A stretch of DNA of 8,806 nt, from positions 1 through 8,806 of the forward strand of contig QHOD01000077.1 in assembly GCA_003218615.1 (NCBI GenBank), in the 5' to 3' direction. The notes below the pieces were generated by a model. It saw only the letters and a program-made list of their open reading frames with translations. It made no database searches and was not told where the DNA came from. The stretch is from Verrucomicrobiota bacterium (lineage in GTDB: Bacteria; Verrucomicrobiota; Verrucomicrobiia; Chthoniobacterales; UBA10450). Position 1 is the stretch's first letter; each line of letters opens with the position of its first letter. The translations under genes were made by a program, and so were the position numbers. Positions 1 to 6,712 of the stretch are shown piece after piece.

Positions 1-1189
1 CGCAGTGGTGCGGGCGAAGATCGAGAAATGCGTGGTGATTCTGGGCAGCGCCACGCCGTCGCTGGAGAGTTATCACAATGCGAGCACGGGCAAATATCGG
101 CTGGCCATTCTCACCCAGCGCGTGGACGAAAAGCAGATGCCGCTCATGCGCATTGTCGATCTTCGCCAGGAACGCCGGAAGGAAAAGGCAGCCGCGATCC
201 TGTCGGAAAAGCTGCGAACCGCGATTGCTGATCGTTTGGAAAAACGCGAGCAGACAATTTTGTTTTTGAACCGGCGCGGGTTTTCCACGTCGCTGCTTTG
301 CAGTAATTGCGGCGAAGCGCGCAACTGCCCGAACTGCAGCGTCGCGCTTACTTTTCATCGACATCCCGCAGTTGCGGGACGGCTGAGTTGTCATTTGTGC
401 GGGCATACCGCCGCCGTGCCAAAGAAATGTCCGGCGTGCGGCAAAGACGCGCTGATTTACGCCGGGTTCGGCACCGAGAAAGTCGAATCAACCGTGTCGC
501 AGATTTTTCCAAAAGCCGTCGTGCGCCGTATGGACGCCGACTCCATGACGCGCAAGGAAGCGTATCGCGAAACTTTGAGAAATTTTCGCACCGGCAAGAT
601 CGACATCCTGGTTGGCACACAGATGATCGCCAAGGGTCTGCATTTTCCGAACGTCACGCTCGTCGGAATCATCAATGCCGATCTCTCACTGCATCTGCCT
701 GATTTCCGCGCCGGCGAACGAACCTTTCAGCTTCTTACGCAAGTAGCCGGACGCGCGGGACGCGGAGAAACGCACGGCCAGGTGTTTGTGCAAACTTACA
801 CGCCATTTAGCCCGTCGATCCAGTTTGCGCGGCACCACGATTTCGCCGGCTATTACCAACAGGAACTCGAGTTTCGTGAGCGCTGCGATTTCCCGCCGTT
901 CAAGCACGCAATCCTGATCACGGTGCGTTCGGCGCACGAAGGCCGCGCGAAACTTTCAGCTGAAACGTTAAAGCGCCGCTTGAAAGAAGCGTTGCCGGAG
1001 GAATTCACTTTGGGCGACGCAAGCCCCGCGCCGCTCGAAAAATTACAGGGTCAATTCCGGTTTCACATCTTGATTCGCGGCCAAGCCATCATGCGTCTGA
1101 GCCGGCTCATCCGTGAAACCCTCGATAAACTGCCATTCCCCGAAGACGTAACCGTAACGGTCGATGTCGATCCTTATCAACTCTTGTAG
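1..1189 (+). CDS. priA: Primosomal protein N' (PriA helicase), C-terminal part, truncated by window edge
   Basis: PriA is the 3'-to-5' superfamily 2 DNA helicase that reloads the replisome at stalled forks. The first full codon is at position 2 and the reading frame is open to the left edge, so the N-terminal DNA-binding domain and Walker A/B motifs lie outside. Visible in order: helicase motif III (GSATPS); a zinc-binding insertion with eight cysteines arranged as four CxxC pairs between about positions 299 and 440, the arrangement of E. coli PriA; motif V region GTQMIAKG; and motif VI QVAGRAGRG near 741-770. The C-terminal domain ends in DVDPYQLL, close to the family's usual DVDP end, so the 3' end looks intact. 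The last 147 bp are overlapped antisense by the serine hydrolase gene. No terminator is visible after the stop. Family identity is very secure. Confidence 0.97.
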   Translation, partial: AVVRAKIEKCVVILGSATPSLESYHNASTGKYRLAILTQRVDEKQMPLMRIVDLRQERRKEKAAAILSEKLRTAIADRLEKREQTILFLNRRGFSTSLLCSNCGEARNCPNCSVALTFHRHPAVAGRLSCHLCGHTAAVPKKCPACGKDALIYAGFGTEKVESTVSQIFPKAVVRRMDADSMTRKEAYRETLRNFRTGKIDILVGTQMIAKGLHFPNVTLVGIINADLSLHLPDFRAGERTFQLLTQVAGRAGRGETHGQVFVQTYTPFSPSIQFARHHDFAGYYQQELEFRERCDFPPFKHAILITVRSAHEGRAKLSAETLKRRLKEALPEEFTLGDASPAPLEKLQGQFRFHILIRGQAIMRLSRLIRETLDKLPFPEDVTVTVDVDPYQLL

Positions 1190-2140
1190 CCGCCGTCCTG
1201 TGGGCAGCCTTAATTTGCCGACTTCATCACTTGGCGCTTTCGCTTTCTCGTCGCGGTCGTAAGCGGTCATCACGCTTATGGCAAACGGCCGGTTCGGTGC
1301 AAAAACGATGCCTGAATCAGTCCGCACGCCTTCCAATTCTCCAGGTTTGTTCGCGATCTGAACGCCCTCGGGCAGATAGCGTGGAATATAGCTATCTTTC
1401 AAGGTCGATAGCTGTTTGATGAACTCCGCGGTCGATTGTTTGTTTAGAGCCTTCTCCTTGTAAATGGCTTCCAACAGCCGGATCATTTCCTGCGGTGTGG
1501 CGACGTTTTCATCGCCGCGGCGAGCGGCTGCGATGTCCATCATTTTTCGGCGCAGCGTCGTCTTGGACAGCCCAAGTCCGCGCAGCAGTGCATTTACGTT
1601 GTCTCTGCCCACGCGATCGTACAGGATGTTGGCGGCGGCGTTATCGCTCACAGCAACCATGAATTGAGCCAGGTCGCGATTGGTAACCCGCGTCACGCCA
1701 GGAGTAAGACCCGCCATGATCTGGCTGTCTTCCACCAGGTCTTTAGGATCGAAGGCGTAAATGTCATCCAGCTTTGCCTTACCTTGAGCTCCCGCGCGAG
1801 CTTCCTGATCCTGACGATACAATTCGAGCAGGATCGCCAGCTTGATGGAACTGGCAGCCGGAAACACGCGGTCGGCGTTCCGCAAAAGAACCTGACCATC
1901 GGTCAGATCGAGAATAGCCACACCCATGACGCCATCGAGTCGGGCGGCGATTTCTTCAACGCGCGTCTCGAGCTTTTTCCAAAGCAAATCGGTGCCGGTG
2001 TCGCCCGGAGTCGCTTCAGGTTTCGGTTCGCCAAGAGCGCTGGCGGCAAGTGCTGCCAGCATGGCGAACGCGAGAGTCCTGATCGTTCGTGTCCATTCGC
2101 GTTTATTAGTGGTTACCACAGTTGTTCGCAGGGGAGCCAC
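1043..2140 (-). CDS. Secreted class A beta-lactamase-fold serine hydrolase (PenP-like)
   Basis: 365 codons from a GTG at 2140. A second in-frame GTG at 2119 is also possible, and neither has a clear Shine-Dalgarno. A signal peptide is visible: basic n-region, hydrophobic stretch about residues 22-35, and ASA before a likely cut at residue 35. The beta-lactamase fold motifs follow: SxxK at 97-100 (SSIK), SDN at 165-167, and KPG at 265-267 in place of KTG, in the context NKPGELEGVRTDSGIVF. The omega-loop Glu166 of true class A enzymes has no clear equivalent; the region reads MMDIAAARRGDEN before ATP. A penicillinase role is therefore unproven, and a peptidoglycan or other acyl-ester hydrolase is equally possible. 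It begins 5 nt after the membrane protein gene and is probably co-transcribed and translationally coupled. The last ~49 codons are antisense to priA and look non-conserved, so the C-terminus may be an extension created by loss of the original stop. Confidence 0.85.
   Translation of the reverse strand: MAPLRTTVVTTNKREWTRTIRTLAFAMLAALAASALGEPKPEATPGDTGTDLLWKKLETRVEEIAARLDGVMGVAILDLTDGQVLLRNADRVFPAASSIKLAILLELYRQDQEARAGAQGKAKLDDIYAFDPKDLVEDSQIMAGLTPGVTRVTNRDLAQFMVAVSDNAAANILYDRVGRDNVNALLRGLGLSKTTLRRKMMDIAAARRGDENVATPQEMIRLLEAIYKEKALNKQSTAEFIKQLSTLKDSYIPRYLPEGVQIANKPGELEGVRTDSGIVFAPNRPFAISVMTAYDRDEKAKAPSDEVGKLRLPTGRRLQELIRIDIDRYGYVFGEWQFIEGFTDEPAQTHDGLAANQDVKPELTL
2086..2115. repeat. Three degenerate tandem 10-mers (interspersed-repeat-like)
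   Basis: Three consecutive decamers are seen on the + strand: TTCGTGTCCA, TTCGCGTTTA, TTAGTGGTTA. On the - strand they read as the CACGAATGGA-type phrase that I remember as a common short tandem element in Verrucomicrobiota and related genomes; that recollection is not tested here. They lie inside the 5' end of the serine hydrolase gene and encode the basic n-region of its signal peptide. Confidence 0.5.
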
Positions 2141-2145
2141 GCGTT

Positions 2146-3126
2146 TTAGTCTGCAGACGGCACTTCGACTTTCAACATTTCCACGCGCAGATAATTCAAT
2201 ACCACCGGCGCAAGAATTAACCCGGGAATTCCCATCAGCCTTTCACCAATAATCAACGCGATCAAGGTCAGCCAAACCGGATTCCGAATCCGTTCTCCGA
2301 TGATTTTGCTGTTCAAAAAATATTCGAGCTTGTGAATCAAAACGAGAAACACCAGGGCCCCGATCGCCAGCTTCAAGGAAACGGTTAAAGCAACGAAAAC
2401 AATGATGGTATTGCTGACCAGGTTGCCGACGATGGGCACCAGCCCGCAAAGAAATGTGATCGCAATAAGCAGTGGCGCATGCGGGAGACGAACCGCCATG
2501 ACAAACAGCGCGGTCAATATCGTATTGATCAACGAGATGGTGATCTGTGCGCCCATGACGGCGGCGAAACTGCCGTAGAAATCGCGGAATCGCGTCGAGA
2601 CTTCATCGCAGCAAATGGAGTAGAGATTGTTCTTCACGGCGTGCGCGTTTCGGTGAGGGTCGAGACCAGTTTTCAAAAAGAGACTTCCCGCTGCGACGAT
2701 TCCGATGACAGTAAAAACCAGCAGGGCCGTGGTACTCCGGGCAAAATGGGCCACGTTTTGCAGGTAATGCGCTTCCTGCTTGAGGGTGTCGATCACCACC
2801 GCCCTCAGACTTTCAAAATCAGTGAAGGGCAATTCGATCTGGCGCTTCTGCGCCCAGGCGCTGGCCGAGGGAATTGAAGTGTCGGCCACGTCGGGCAACG
2901 CAAGAATGGCGGCGCGGGTGAAATAAACCGCCGCAGCGGCGATTCCGGCGACAATAATGCTGAACAGGATCAACGCGAGCCACTTTCTTTTCGTCAGATA
3001 ACAGAGTTGGCGCAATGCGAAGTAGGAGAATAAGACGACCAGCAGCGGGGTTCCTAGATGCAAAACGCCTGCCAATACGATTGTGAGGGCGAGCACGCCG
3101 TAGGAAAGCCGGATGGGCGTAATCAT
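2146..3126 (-). CDS. AI-2E/PerM (UPF0118) family integral membrane protein
   Basis: A polytopic membrane protein of about 326 residues, similar in length to the family norm (330-370). Hydrophobic segments lie near residues 9-45, 53-72, 136-155, 195-215, 221-266 and 285-313 (numbering from the upstream GTG at 3135). The family signature is in the C-terminal half: CGLVPIVGNLVSN, then HKLEYFLNSKIIGERI, then LIIGERLMGIPGLILAPVVL. Members are proposed exporters of AI-2 (TqsA), Na+/H+ antiporters or general permeases; the substrate cannot be read from sequence. I chose ATG at 3126 because a GAGG lies 11 nt before it; TTG at 3132 (5 nt from the same GAGG) is a good rival, while GTG at 3135 sits too close. 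The gene follows pnp by about 47 nt and precedes the serine hydrolase by 5 nt, suggesting one transcript. Confidence 0.88.
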   Translation of the reverse strand: MITPIRLSYGVLALTIVLAGVLHLGTPLLVVLFSYFALRQLCYLTKRKWLALILFSIIVAGIAAAAVYFTRAAILALPDVADTSIPSASAWAQKRQIELPFTDFESLRAVVIDTLKQEAHYLQNVAHFARSTTALLVFTVIGIVAAGSLFLKTGLDPHRNAHAVKNNLYSICCDEVSTRFRDFYGSFAAVMGAQITISLINTILTALFVMAVRLPHAPLLIAITFLCGLVPIVGNLVSNTIIVFVALTVSLKLAIGALVFLVLIHKLEYFLNSKIIGERIRNPVWLTLIALIIGERLMGIPGLILAPVVLNYLRVEMLKVEVPSAD

Positions 3127-3154
3127 AACCAACACTGCCTCGTCTCTTTACTTA

Positions 3155-3197
3155 CCGGTCGCGACAAGAAAAATCAGCGCACATCCGTCTCGACCGG
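3155..3197. repeat. Inverted repeat spanning the pnp stop codon
   Basis: CCGGTCG at 3155-3161 is a perfect inverted copy of CGACCGG at 3191-3197, with a 29-nt loop holding the pnp stop codon. In pnp mRNA orientation there is no U-run after the stem, so it is not a typical intrinsic terminator. It could stabilise the pnp 3' end or mark a processing site between pnp and the membrane protein gene, or be chance. Confidence 0.3.
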
Positions 3198-5327
3198 AGC
3201 TGGCTGACCCGTTTCGGCTTCGGCGCGTTCTTTCAACGCGGCTTTGCGCGAAAGCTTTACGCGACCCTTGTCGTCAATACCGATGCATTTGACCCAGATC
3301 ATGTCGCCAACCTTCGCGACATCTTCCGTTCGGTTTACCCGGAAATCTGCCAGCTCGGAAATGTGGACGAGGCCGTCCCGGCCAGGGAAAACCTCGACAA
3401 ACGCGCCGAACTCCTTCACCGAGACAACGCGCCCCTGATAGGTCTGGCCGATCTCGATCTCGCGGGTCATGCCACCGATAATTTCTTTCGCGCGCGCCAT
3501 CGATTCGCCGCTCGTTGCATAGATATGCACCGACCCGTCATCCTCGATGTTAATTTCGGCGCCAGTCTCGGCGACGATGCCCTTGATCGTCTTGCCACCT
3601 GGACCGATAAGTGCGCCGATTTTCTCCGGGTTGATTTTGATGGTCTCGATCCGCGGCGCGTACTTCGACAACTCTGGCCGCGGTTTGTCGAGGGAGCGGC
3701 GCATGATTTCGAGAATTTTCGTGCGCGCCTCTTTGGCGTGGGAAATGGCTTCGGCGATGATTTTATGGCTGATGCCCGGGAGTTTCAGATCGAGCTGGTA
3801 CCCGGTGACGCCGGCGTCGGTGCCGCAAAGCTTGAAATCCATGTCGCCGAAATGATCTTCCGAGCCGATGATGTCCGTGAGCAGCTCGTAGCGTTTCAAT
3901 TGTCCATTCTCGCCAGATTCGGTTACGAGACCGACTGAAATTCCTGCGACCGGCGTTTTCACGGGTATACCGGCGTCCATCAACGCGAGCATGCCGCCGC
4001 ACACGCTCGCCATGGATGTCGATCCGTTGGATTCCATGATCTCGCTGGAAATGCGAATGGCGTATCGAAAATCGTTTGCGCTCGGCACGACTGGTTCGAG
4101 CGATCGCTCCGCCAGCGCTCCGTGGCCAATCTCGCGCCGGCTCGCCCCGCCGGTCCGACCGGTTTCGCCGACGCTGAATGGTGGAAAATTGTAATGCAAA
4201 ATGAACCGCTTCGATTGTTCGCCGCCGCCATAAGCATCGATCATCTGCGCTTCTTCGATCGGCGCGAGCGTAGCAAGGGCGAGCGCCTGGGTCTCACCGC
4301 GCTGAAAAATAGCCGAACCATGTGCGCGCGGCAGCACACTCACTTCGCATGCGATCGGCCGCAGATCCTGATAGCCGCGACCGTCGACGCGCTTTCGCTT
4401 GTCCAGAACGCTGATGCGAAACGCCTTCTTCTGCACGTAATCGAACGCTTGCGAGATCGAGAACTTGTCGGCCTCGGGATGTTTTTCCAAGATTGACATC
4501 TTCACTTCTTCGCGGAGCGCATCGATCGCTTTTGCCCGCGCGACTTTGCCTTGGGTGTAGAGCGCGCCTTCAATCCGATCGCCGGCGACTCGATAAGCGA
4601 TCTCGAGCAAATCCTGATTCACCTGGAGCAACGGCATCACGCGTTTCGGCTTGCCAACTTGCGCGGCGAGCTCCTTTTGAATCCGGACCATTTCGCGCGC
4701 ATGTCCGTGGGCAAACTCGAGCGCCTTTACGAAATCAGCTTCGGGAACTTCTTTCGCCGAGCCTTCGATCATGATTACGTCGTTTTCTGTGCCGACATAA
4801 ACCAGATCGAGGTCGCTTTGTTCCCGCTCCGTATGCGTCGGGTTCGCGACGAACTGCCCGTTCACGCGGCCGATACGCACAGCGCCGATCGGTCCGGCAA
4901 ACGGAATGTCGGAAACGCAAAGCGCGGCCGACGCGCCGTTGAGCGCGAGAATGTCGGGATCGTTTTCGCCGTCCGCGCTCAGGAGAAGACTGATCACCTG
5001 GGTGTCGTAAAAGTATCCTTGCGGAAAGAGCGGCCGGAGCGGCCGATCGATCATGCGCGAGGTGAGCGTTTCTTTTTCCGTCGGTCGTCCTTCGCGCCTG
5101 AAATAGCCGCCCGGGAATTTCCCCGCCGCGGCGGCTTTTTCGCGGTAATCGACGGTGAGCGGGAAATAATCCTGACCTTCTTTGATAGCTGTAGCCGAGA
5201 CCGCGCTGGCCATTACCATGGTGTCGCCGCAAGAGACAACGACCGCGCCGTCTGCGAGTCTGGCGATTTTGCCGGTTTCGATAGAGATATGAGTGGCCCC
5301 GATTTGGGCCGTGACCTTTTGTTGCAT
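3174..5327 (-). CDS. pnp: Polyribonucleotide nucleotidyltransferase (PNPase)
   Basis: PNPase degrades RNA 3'-to-5' by phosphorolysis, releasing nucleoside diphosphates, and is a core component of bacterial RNA decay complexes. 717 residues matches the usual 700-720. Order: RNase PH domain 1 (about 10-145, with FPGGYFRREGRPTEKE and RMIDRPLRPLFP); alpha-helical linker (about 240-305); RNase PH domain 2 (about 315-545, with RGETQALA, SRREIGHGALAERSL and EDHFGDMDFK); KH domain (IGPGGKTIKGI at 574-584); S1 domain (about 627-694). D491, D497 and K499 correspond to E. coli catalytic D486, D492 and K494. The ATG at 5327 has AGGA 7 nt upstream, which fixes the start. It lies directly downstream of rpsO, the widely conserved arrangement, and a long hairpin precedes its ribosome binding site. 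All key residues are present. Confidence 0.98.
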   Translation of the reverse strand: MQQKVTAQIGATHISIETGKIARLADGAVVVSCGDTMVMASAVSATAIKEGQDYFPLTVDYREKAAAAGKFPGGYFRREGRPTEKETLTSRMIDRPLRPLFPQGYFYDTQVISLLLSADGENDPDILALNGASAALCVSDIPFAGPIGAVRIGRVNGQFVANPTHTEREQSDLDLVYVGTENDVIMIEGSAKEVPEADFVKALEFAHGHAREMVRIQKELAAQVGKPKRVMPLLQVNQDLLEIAYRVAGDRIEGALYTQGKVARAKAIDALREEVKMSILEKHPEADKFSISQAFDYVQKKAFRISVLDKRKRVDGRGYQDLRPIACEVSVLPRAHGSAIFQRGETQALALATLAPIEEAQMIDAYGGGEQSKRFILHYNFPPFSVGETGRTGGASRREIGHGALAERSLEPVVPSANDFRYAIRISSEIMESNGSTSMASVCGGMLALMDAGIPVKTPVAGISVGLVTESGENGQLKRYELLTDIIGSEDHFGDMDFKLCGTDAGVTGYQLDLKLPGISHKIIAEAISHAKEARTKILEIMRRSLDKPRPELSKYAPRIETIKINPEKIGALIGPGGKTIKGIVAETGAEINIEDDGSVHIYATSGESMARAKEIIGGMTREIEIGQTYQGRVVSVKEFGAFVEVFPGRDGLVHISELADFRVNRTEDVAKVGDMIWVKCIGIDDKGRVKLSRKAALKERAEAETGQPAPVETDVR

Positions 5328-5350
5328 TTTACTTTCCTGGATGTGCGAGT

Positions 5351-5438
5351 TCCAGGCCGGTCACCCTGACTGTAGGTTTTAACCCCGAAAGCATTCGGGA
5401 CTAAAACCTAAAATCCAAGGTGATTCGTTCGGCCTGGA
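5351..5438 (-). promoter_or_regulatory. Three-tier stem-loop leader of pnp (candidate autoregulatory element)
   Basis: The rpsO-pnp spacer folds into one long nested hairpin with perfectly matching arms. Outer stem: TCCAGGCCG 5351-5359 with 5430-5438 (9 bp). Middle stem: TCACC 5361-5365 with GGTGA 5419-5423 (5 bp). Then TAGGTTTTA 5373-5381 with TAAAACCTA 5402-5410 (9 bp), a 2x2 AC/AC internal loop, and CCCGAA 5384-5389 with TTCGGG 5394-5399 (6 bp), capped by a 4-nt loop. It ends 12 nt before the AGGA of pnp. No U-tract follows on the - strand, so it is not an intrinsic terminator. In E. coli, RNase III cuts a pnp leader hairpin and PNPase then destabilises its own mRNA; a similar role here is inference. 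Confidence 0.7.
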
Positions 5439-5456
5439 CTGCTGGTTCTGGTTTCT

Positions 5457-5484
5457 AATTTATTCGCGGCTCTGAGCGGGCAAA
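5457..5484 (-). promoter_or_regulatory. Weak candidate promoter for pnp
   Basis: On the - strand TTTGCC (5479-5484) and TAAATT (5457-5462) are 16 nt apart, a poor -35 and fair -10. Transcription would start near 5450, about a dozen nt before the leader hairpin, so the whole hairpin would sit at the 5' end of the mRNA. This placement is the main reason for listing it; the boxes alone are weak. Confidence 0.25.
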
Positions 5485-5516
5485 CAGTTGAATGCGAGCT
5501 TCCAAAGAATCCGCCG

Positions 5517-5780
5517 TTACTTGCGCAAGTTCAGCTTCTCGATCAGTTTTTTGTAACGATCGGTCTGCGACCTGTTCAAATAATCGAGCAAACTCCGGCG
5601 TTGCGCGACCATCTTGAGAAGGCCGCGGCGCGAGGAATGATCTTTGGCGTTGCTCTTCAGGTGTTCGGTCAAATGCTCGATCCGGCGGGTGAGAAGTGCT
5701 ACCTGCACATCCGCGCTGCCAGTATCTTTTTCATGCAGTTGGAACTCCTTGAGACTCAACGTTTCCGTGCTCTCTGCCAT
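5517..5780 (-). CDS. rpsO: 30S ribosomal protein S15
   Basis: S15 is a primary 16S rRNA-binding protein that nucleates the small-subunit platform. 87 residues, against the usual 88-89. Family landmarks visible: FQLHEKDTGSADVQVALLTRRI near residues 13-34, LTEHLKSNAKDHSSRRGLLKMVAQRRSLL about 37-61, and the C-terminal DYLNRSQTDRYKKLIEKLNLRK. The DTGS and HSSRRGL stretches correspond to RNA-contacting parts of the fold. The ATG at 5780 lacks a Shine-Dalgarno sequence; a strong promoter lies so close that the mRNA leader is predicted to be only a few nucleotides. It is followed by pnp in the same direction with a 189-nt spacer carrying a hairpin. Confidence 0.97.
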   Translation of the reverse strand: MAESTETLSLKEFQLHEKDTGSADVQVALLTRRIEHLTEHLKSNAKDHSSRRGLLKMVAQRRSLLDYLNRSQTDRYKKLIEKLNLRK

Positions 5781-5792
5781 AAGCGAGCCGCT

Positions 5793-5820
5793 ATTCTAGA
5801 CGACAACGCTCGTTTGGCAA
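5793..5820 (-). promoter_or_regulatory. Sigma70-type promoter of rpsO
   Basis: On the - strand TTGCCA (-35, 5815-5820) and TAGAAT (-10, 5793-5798) are separated by 16 nt. Each box differs from consensus at two positions or fewer. The expected start point is near 5786, only about 5-6 nt before the rpsO ATG at 5780. Confidence 0.6.
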
Positions 5821-5875
5821 GTATCCGTGGCGGCGCTCGATGAGCCCTGAGTCGCAACACCAAGCGACACGCGAT

Positions 5876-5897
5876 CAGCGGTCATAGACCGCCGCTA
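5876..5897. repeat. Short REP-like palindrome carrying the glycosyltransferase stop codon
   Basis: GCGGTC (5878-5883), ATA, GACCGC (5887-5892) form a perfect 6-bp stem with a 3-nt loop, followed by CGCTA, whose CTA is the TAG stop of the glycosyltransferase on the - strand. The wider phrase (GACCGCCGCTACAG) resembles a palindromic interspersed element that I recall from soil Verrucomicrobiota. That resemblance is untested. No U-run follows, so it is not an evident intrinsic terminator. Confidence 0.4.
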
Positions 5898-6599
5898 CAG
5901 TTGTTCGCGTTTGCCGTCGTACCAAAGATGCAATTCCGCACGCGAACGCGCGGCACCGAAGCAGCTGAGCAGCCCAGCAAGTGAGTTGCCAAGAACCTCT
6001 CTGGCTGAATATATGCGCAATTTGCGCCCCGATGTCAGGATCGGTTCGCGTAGTACTTTGAAACGGCCCAGTCTTTTCAAGGCGAGACTAAACCAGACTT
6101 CTTCGCCAATGAAATATTGCTCATCAAAGCCACCAATCGCATGGAAATTGCGCGGTGTTGTGAAAAGAAACGCGCCCGCGCCAAGATTGAGCCCGAAGTA
6201 AAGCGTGCAAAAAATGCGCAGTAAAATGCGGCCCCACAGCGGAATGAACCCATCCGCGACCACGCGCGCGCTGCCGCCCGCGTAACCGCCTTGGAGAGCG
6301 GCGATCGCTTCGACAATGTGCGCATGGTTGATGCGCGTATCGGCATCAACAAAGAATAGATATTCGCCTTGTGCGACATGCGCGCCAGCGTTACGCGCAG
6401 CAGCAATTTGACGTCGATTGATGAATATAACGCGAGCACCAGCCTGTCCGGCGATGTGCGGCGTTGCGTCAGTGGATGCGTCATCCACCACGATAATTTC
6501 ATAGGGATGCGCCGCGCGAGAAACAGCGGTGCGAATCGCTACGATCGTCGATTCAAGCTCCAGTTCTTCGTTGTAAGCGGGAACGATAAACGAAATCAC
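5895..6599 (-). CDS. Family 2 glycosyltransferase
   Basis: A 234-residue GT-A fold glycosyltransferase that should transfer a sugar from a nucleotide or lipid-phosphate donor in envelope glycan or lipid synthesis; donor and acceptor cannot be read from sequence. Landmarks: the N-terminal SFIVPAYNEE strand-turn, VVDDASTDAT at 37-46 for nucleotide binding, RNAGAHVAQGEYLFFVDADT with the metal-binding DAD at 85-87, and GEEVWFSLALKRLG with acidic E166/E167 where the catalytic base is expected. A hydrophobic stretch at about 121-147 suggests membrane association. The start is a GTG at 6599; no Shine-Dalgarno is obvious, but the family N-terminus begins right there. The stop lies in a short palindrome. 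The 114-bp gap and separate rpsO promoter suggest it is not part of the rpsO-pnp unit. Confidence 0.9.
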   Translation of the reverse strand: MISFIVPAYNEELELESTIVAIRTAVSRAAHPYEIIVVDDASTDATPHIAGQAGARVIFINRRQIAAARNAGAHVAQGEYLFFVDADTRINHAHIVEAIAALQGGYAGGSARVVADGFIPLWGRILLRIFCTLYFGLNLGAGAFLFTTPRNFHAIGGFDEQYFIGEEVWFSLALKRLGRFKVLREPILTSGRKLRIYSAREVLGNSLAGLLSCFGAARSRAELHLWYDGKREQL

Positions 6600-6712
6600 G
6601 AAGCAGCTACTGTAGTCACTTGCCGGAGGCCCGCCACGGGGAAGATGTTCGATGCGCTACACCGGCTCCAACGCTTGAGTTCGCGGCCCGTAAAGAGCGC
6701 AGCTGATTGAGC

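Noticed and set aside
2118..2129. 12-nt word ACAGTTGTTCGC repeated at 5897-5908, next to both repeat-like elements
   Set aside because: A couple of shared 12-mers are expected by chance in a window this long; the shared location is suggestive but not enough.
1664..2149. 161-codon + strand open frame antisense to the serine hydrolase
   Set aside because: The opposite strand carries clear SxxK and SDN motifs and a signal peptide; this frame has no recognisable motif.
4551..5369. Long + strand open frame (272 codons) antisense to pnp
   Set aside because: It is a shadow of the conserved pnp coding sequence in GC-rich DNA, with no family resemblance.
5373..5410. Inner hairpin as an intrinsic terminator of rpsO
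   Set aside because: No U-tract follows the stem on the - strand and it is part of a larger nested leader structure.
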